Assembly (NCBI GenBank): GCA_030263515.1
Contig: SZPD01000003.1
Location: 1 to 39,381, forward strand
DNA from: Anaerolineae bacterium CFX9
Lineage (GTDB): Bacteria > Chloroflexota > Anaerolineae > Aggregatilineales > Phototrophicaceae
Length of the DNA stretch: 39,381 nucleotides
Direction: 5' to 3'
The notes below the pieces were generated by a model. The model did no database searches. It was not told the origin of the DNA and saw only the letters and a list, made by a program, of their open reading frames with translations. The position numbers and the translations under genes are program-made. Within the stretch, counting starts at the first letter, position 1. Each line of letters starts with the position of its first letter. Of the stretch, positions 37,544 through 39,381 are shown in pieces.

Positions 37544-39381
37544 ATGGTTAAACCCATAGCGACAATCAGCGTCGTCCCCAACCTGCCAGCGCAGCTCAGC
37601 CGGCTTGAAGAGCTGGCGTATAACCTGCGCTGGAGCTGGGATCACGACACGATCGGGCTGTTCCGCCGTCTGGATCGCGAACTCTGGGAAAGCACCTATC
37701 ACAACCCGGTAGCCATGCTGGGACTGGTGAACCAGAGCCGTCTGGAGGCGGTCTGCGACGACCCTGCATTCATGGCGCATTACCGCCGTGTCTGCGACGA
37801 TTTCGACGCCTATATGCAGGCGGGCAACACCTGGTTTGCCGATCATTACGACGGCAAGGACAAGCCGGTGATCGCCTATTTCTCCACTGAATTCGGGCTG
37901 ACGGAATGCCTTCAGAATTATTCCGGCGGTCTGGGGGTGCTGAGCGGCGATCACCTCAAGAGCGCCAGCGATCTCGGCATTCCGCTGGTCGGCGTCGGGC
38001 TGCTGTATCAGGAAGGCTATTTCCGCCAGTATCTCAACAATGACGGCTATCAGCAGGAACTGTATCCGATCAATGACTATTCGACGCTGCCTGTGCGGCT
38101 GCAAACCGGCGCGGATGGCAAGCCGATCCTGATCAGCGTTTCGCTGCCGGGTCGCGAGCTGTATGCCCAGATCTGGAAGGTGCAGGTTGGGCGCGTGCCG
38201 CTCTACCTGCTCGACTCCAACCTGCCCCAGAATCGTGAAGCCGAAGATCGCTCGCTGACCGACCGCCTCTACGGTGGCGACCGGCGCACCCGCATCCGGC
38301 AGGAAATCCTGATGGGCATCGGCGGCATCCGCGCGCTGGAAGCCCTCGGTCTGCGCCCGACGATCTGCCACATGAACGAAGGGCATTCCGCCTTTCTGGC
38401 GCTTGAGCGGATCCGTATGTTTATGGAAGAACACAAGGTCAGCTTCCAGCAGGCAAAGGTGATCACGGCGGCATCGCATATCTTCACGACGCATACGCCC
38501 GTGCCCGCCGGTCTGGAACGCTTCGGCTATGACCTGATCGACGAGCATTTCACCGATTACTGGAAGAGCCTCGGTCTGACCCGTGAGCAGTTCATCGCTC
38601 TCGGACGCGAGAACATGGGCGATTACGAACTCTTTTCGATGCCGGTGCTGGCGCTGAACACCTCGGCGATGAGCAATGGCGTCGCGCAGCTTCACGGCGT
38701 CGTCAGCCGTCACCTGTGGCAGTGGATGTTCCCGAACGTGCCGGAGCAGGAAATCCCCGTCAGCGCGATCACCAACGGCATCCACACGCAGACCTGGATC
38801 AGCAACGACATGATCCAACTGCTCGACCGTTACCTGGATCCCGACTGGCGCACGGAAGAATGGCGTTCGGATATCTGGGAAGGGATCGACAGCGTGCCCG
38901 ATACCGAGCTGTGGCGTACACATGAGCGCCGCCGCGAACGGCTGATCGCGTTCACCCGCAAGCGCGTTCAGTCCCAGCTCACGCATCGCGGCGTGGCGCA
39001 GCACGAAGTTGCCCATGCCGAAGAAATCCTCAACCCGGACGCGCTCACAATCGGGTTTGCCCGCCGCTTCGCCACCTACAAGCGCGCAACGCTGCTCTTC
39101 CGTGATCCGGAACGGCTGAGCCGTATCCTCAACGACCCGGAACGCCCGGTGCAGATCATCTTCGCCGGCAAGGCGCATCCGCACGATGTTCCCGGAAAAG
39201 ACCTGATCCGCCAGATCGCCAACCTGGCGATGGGCGCAGAATTCCGTAATTCAGTGGTCTTCCTCGAAGACTATGACATGCAGATCGCCCGCTACCTGAT
39301 TCAGGGTGTCGATGTCTGGCTGAATACGCCGCGCCGCCCCAAGGAAGCCAGCGGCACAAGCGGGATGAAAGTGATCTATAA
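37544..39381 (+). CDS. glgP: Alpha-glucan phosphorylase (3' end cut by window)
   Basis: GlgP releases glucose-1-phosphate from glycogen. The 612 codons visible have no stop and run off the window. The N terminus is MVKPIATISVVPNLP, then LEELAYNLRWSW, typical of the bacterial TIGR02094-type phosphorylases. Other landmarks are FSTEFGLTECLQNYSGGLGV, GVGLLYQEGYF, ICHMNEGHSAFLALE, TTHTPVPAGLERF, ITNGIHTQTWIS and FARRFATYKRATLL, ending ASGTSGMKVIY. The pyridoxal-phosphate Lys lies at or just beyond this end. AGGAG is 11 bases upstream of the ATG, a long spacing. The gene is divergent from the CBM48 gene. Confidence 0.95.
   Translation, partial: MVKPIATISVVPNLPAQLSRLEELAYNLRWSWDHDTIGLFRRLDRELWESTYHNPVAMLGLVNQSRLEAVCDDPAFMAHYRRVCDDFDAYMQAGNTWFADHYDGKDKPVIAYFSTEFGLTECLQNYSGGLGVLSGDHLKSASDLGIPLVGVGLLYQEGYFRQYLNNDGYQQELYPINDYSTLPVRLQTGADGKPILISVSLPGRELYAQIWKVQVGRVPLYLLDSNLPQNREAEDRSLTDRLYGGDRRTRIRQEILMGIGGIRALEALGLRPTICHMNEGHSAFLALERIRMFMEEHKVSFQQAKVITAASHIFTTHTPVPAGLERFGYDLIDEHFTDYWKSLGLTREQFIALGRENMGDYELFSMPVLALNTSAMSNGVAQLHGVVSRHLWQWMFPNVPEQEIPVSAITNGIHTQTWISNDMIQLLDRYLDPDWRTEEWRSDIWEGIDSVPDTELWRTHERRRERLIAFTRKRVQSQLTHRGVAQHEVAHAEEILNPDALTIGFARRFATYKRATLLFRDPERLSRILNDPERPVQIIFAGKAHPHDVPGKDLIRQIANLAMGAEFRNSVVFLEDYDMQIARYLIQGVDVWLNTPRRPKEASGTSGMKVIY

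Noticed and set aside
37526-39184. 552-aa open frame on the minus strand
   Set aside because: It lies antisense to glgP, whose motifs are unmistakable on the plus strand. Its Arg/Gln/His-rich composition is that of a shadow frame.
1-39381. tRNA, rRNA, CRISPR arrays, prophage or integrative elements
   Set aside because: I looked for T-loop GTTCRANNC-like sites with acceptor stems, regular spaced repeats and integrase motifs and found none that I could support.

Overview
The window is GC-rich bacterial DNA with dense, mostly operonic coding and no phage, integrase, insertion sequence, CRISPR array or RNA gene that I could find. The mix of genes (GH57 branching enzyme, AddAB, YbbR/CdaA, V4R protein, lipoproteins with Pro/Thr-rich linkers, many stand-alone receivers and histidine kinases) suggests a member of the Chloroflexota, probably Anaerolineae-like. 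That placement is inference from gene content. The window looks like core chromosome rather than an accessory island.

Layout. (1) 1-4655, minus strand: argF, a 755-aa TPR protein, the diadenylate cyclase cdaA and a YbbR-domain cdaR gene that is interrupted by an in-frame TAG near the window edge. (2) 4773-7589, minus: polA. (3) 7717-11938, minus: a lipoprotein with SH3b and CARDB-like domains, followed by a 981-aa protein with a degenerate receiver, a long acidic linker, a Roadblock-like segment and a C-terminal domain resembling an inactivated IS200-type (Y1/HUH) transposase. (4) 12110-14795, minus: a V4R-domain protein, miaB and a small beta-sandwich protein. (5) 14963-17307, plus: a B12-binding-type radical SAM protein and a c-type cytochrome lipoprotein. 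(6) 17421-18935, minus: a histidine-kinase-like protein without a canonical H box. (7) 19147-21573, plus: overlapping PHP phosphoesterase, GT4 glycosyltransferase and methylglyoxal synthase genes.

(8) 21570-30220, minus: a tightly packed operon of receiver protein with a basic tail, NERD-like membrane protein, addB, addA and an ABC-2-like membrane protein. (9) 30386-32004, plus: a second receiver and a complete histidine kinase, overlapping by ATGA. This receiver is divergent from, and paralogous to, the receiver of region 8. (10) 32149-39381: glycogen metabolism, with GH57 branching enzyme, glgA, a 56-aa membrane peptide, glgC, then a free-standing CBM48 protein (minus) and glgP (plus, cut by the window end).

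How the genes fit together. The glg genes would make ADP-glucose, polymerise it, branch it and release glucose-1-phosphate. AddAB processes double-strand breaks and is co-transcribed with membrane and signalling proteins. CdaA makes c-di-AMP, with CdaR as its usual partner. The most unusual objects are the 981-aa receiver/transposase-fold fusion, the H-box-less kinase that shares an ATP-lid insertion with the complete kinase, the AddAB operon with a receiver bearing a histone-H1-like tail and a catalytically degenerate NERD domain, and the small membrane peptide hidden between glgA and glgC.
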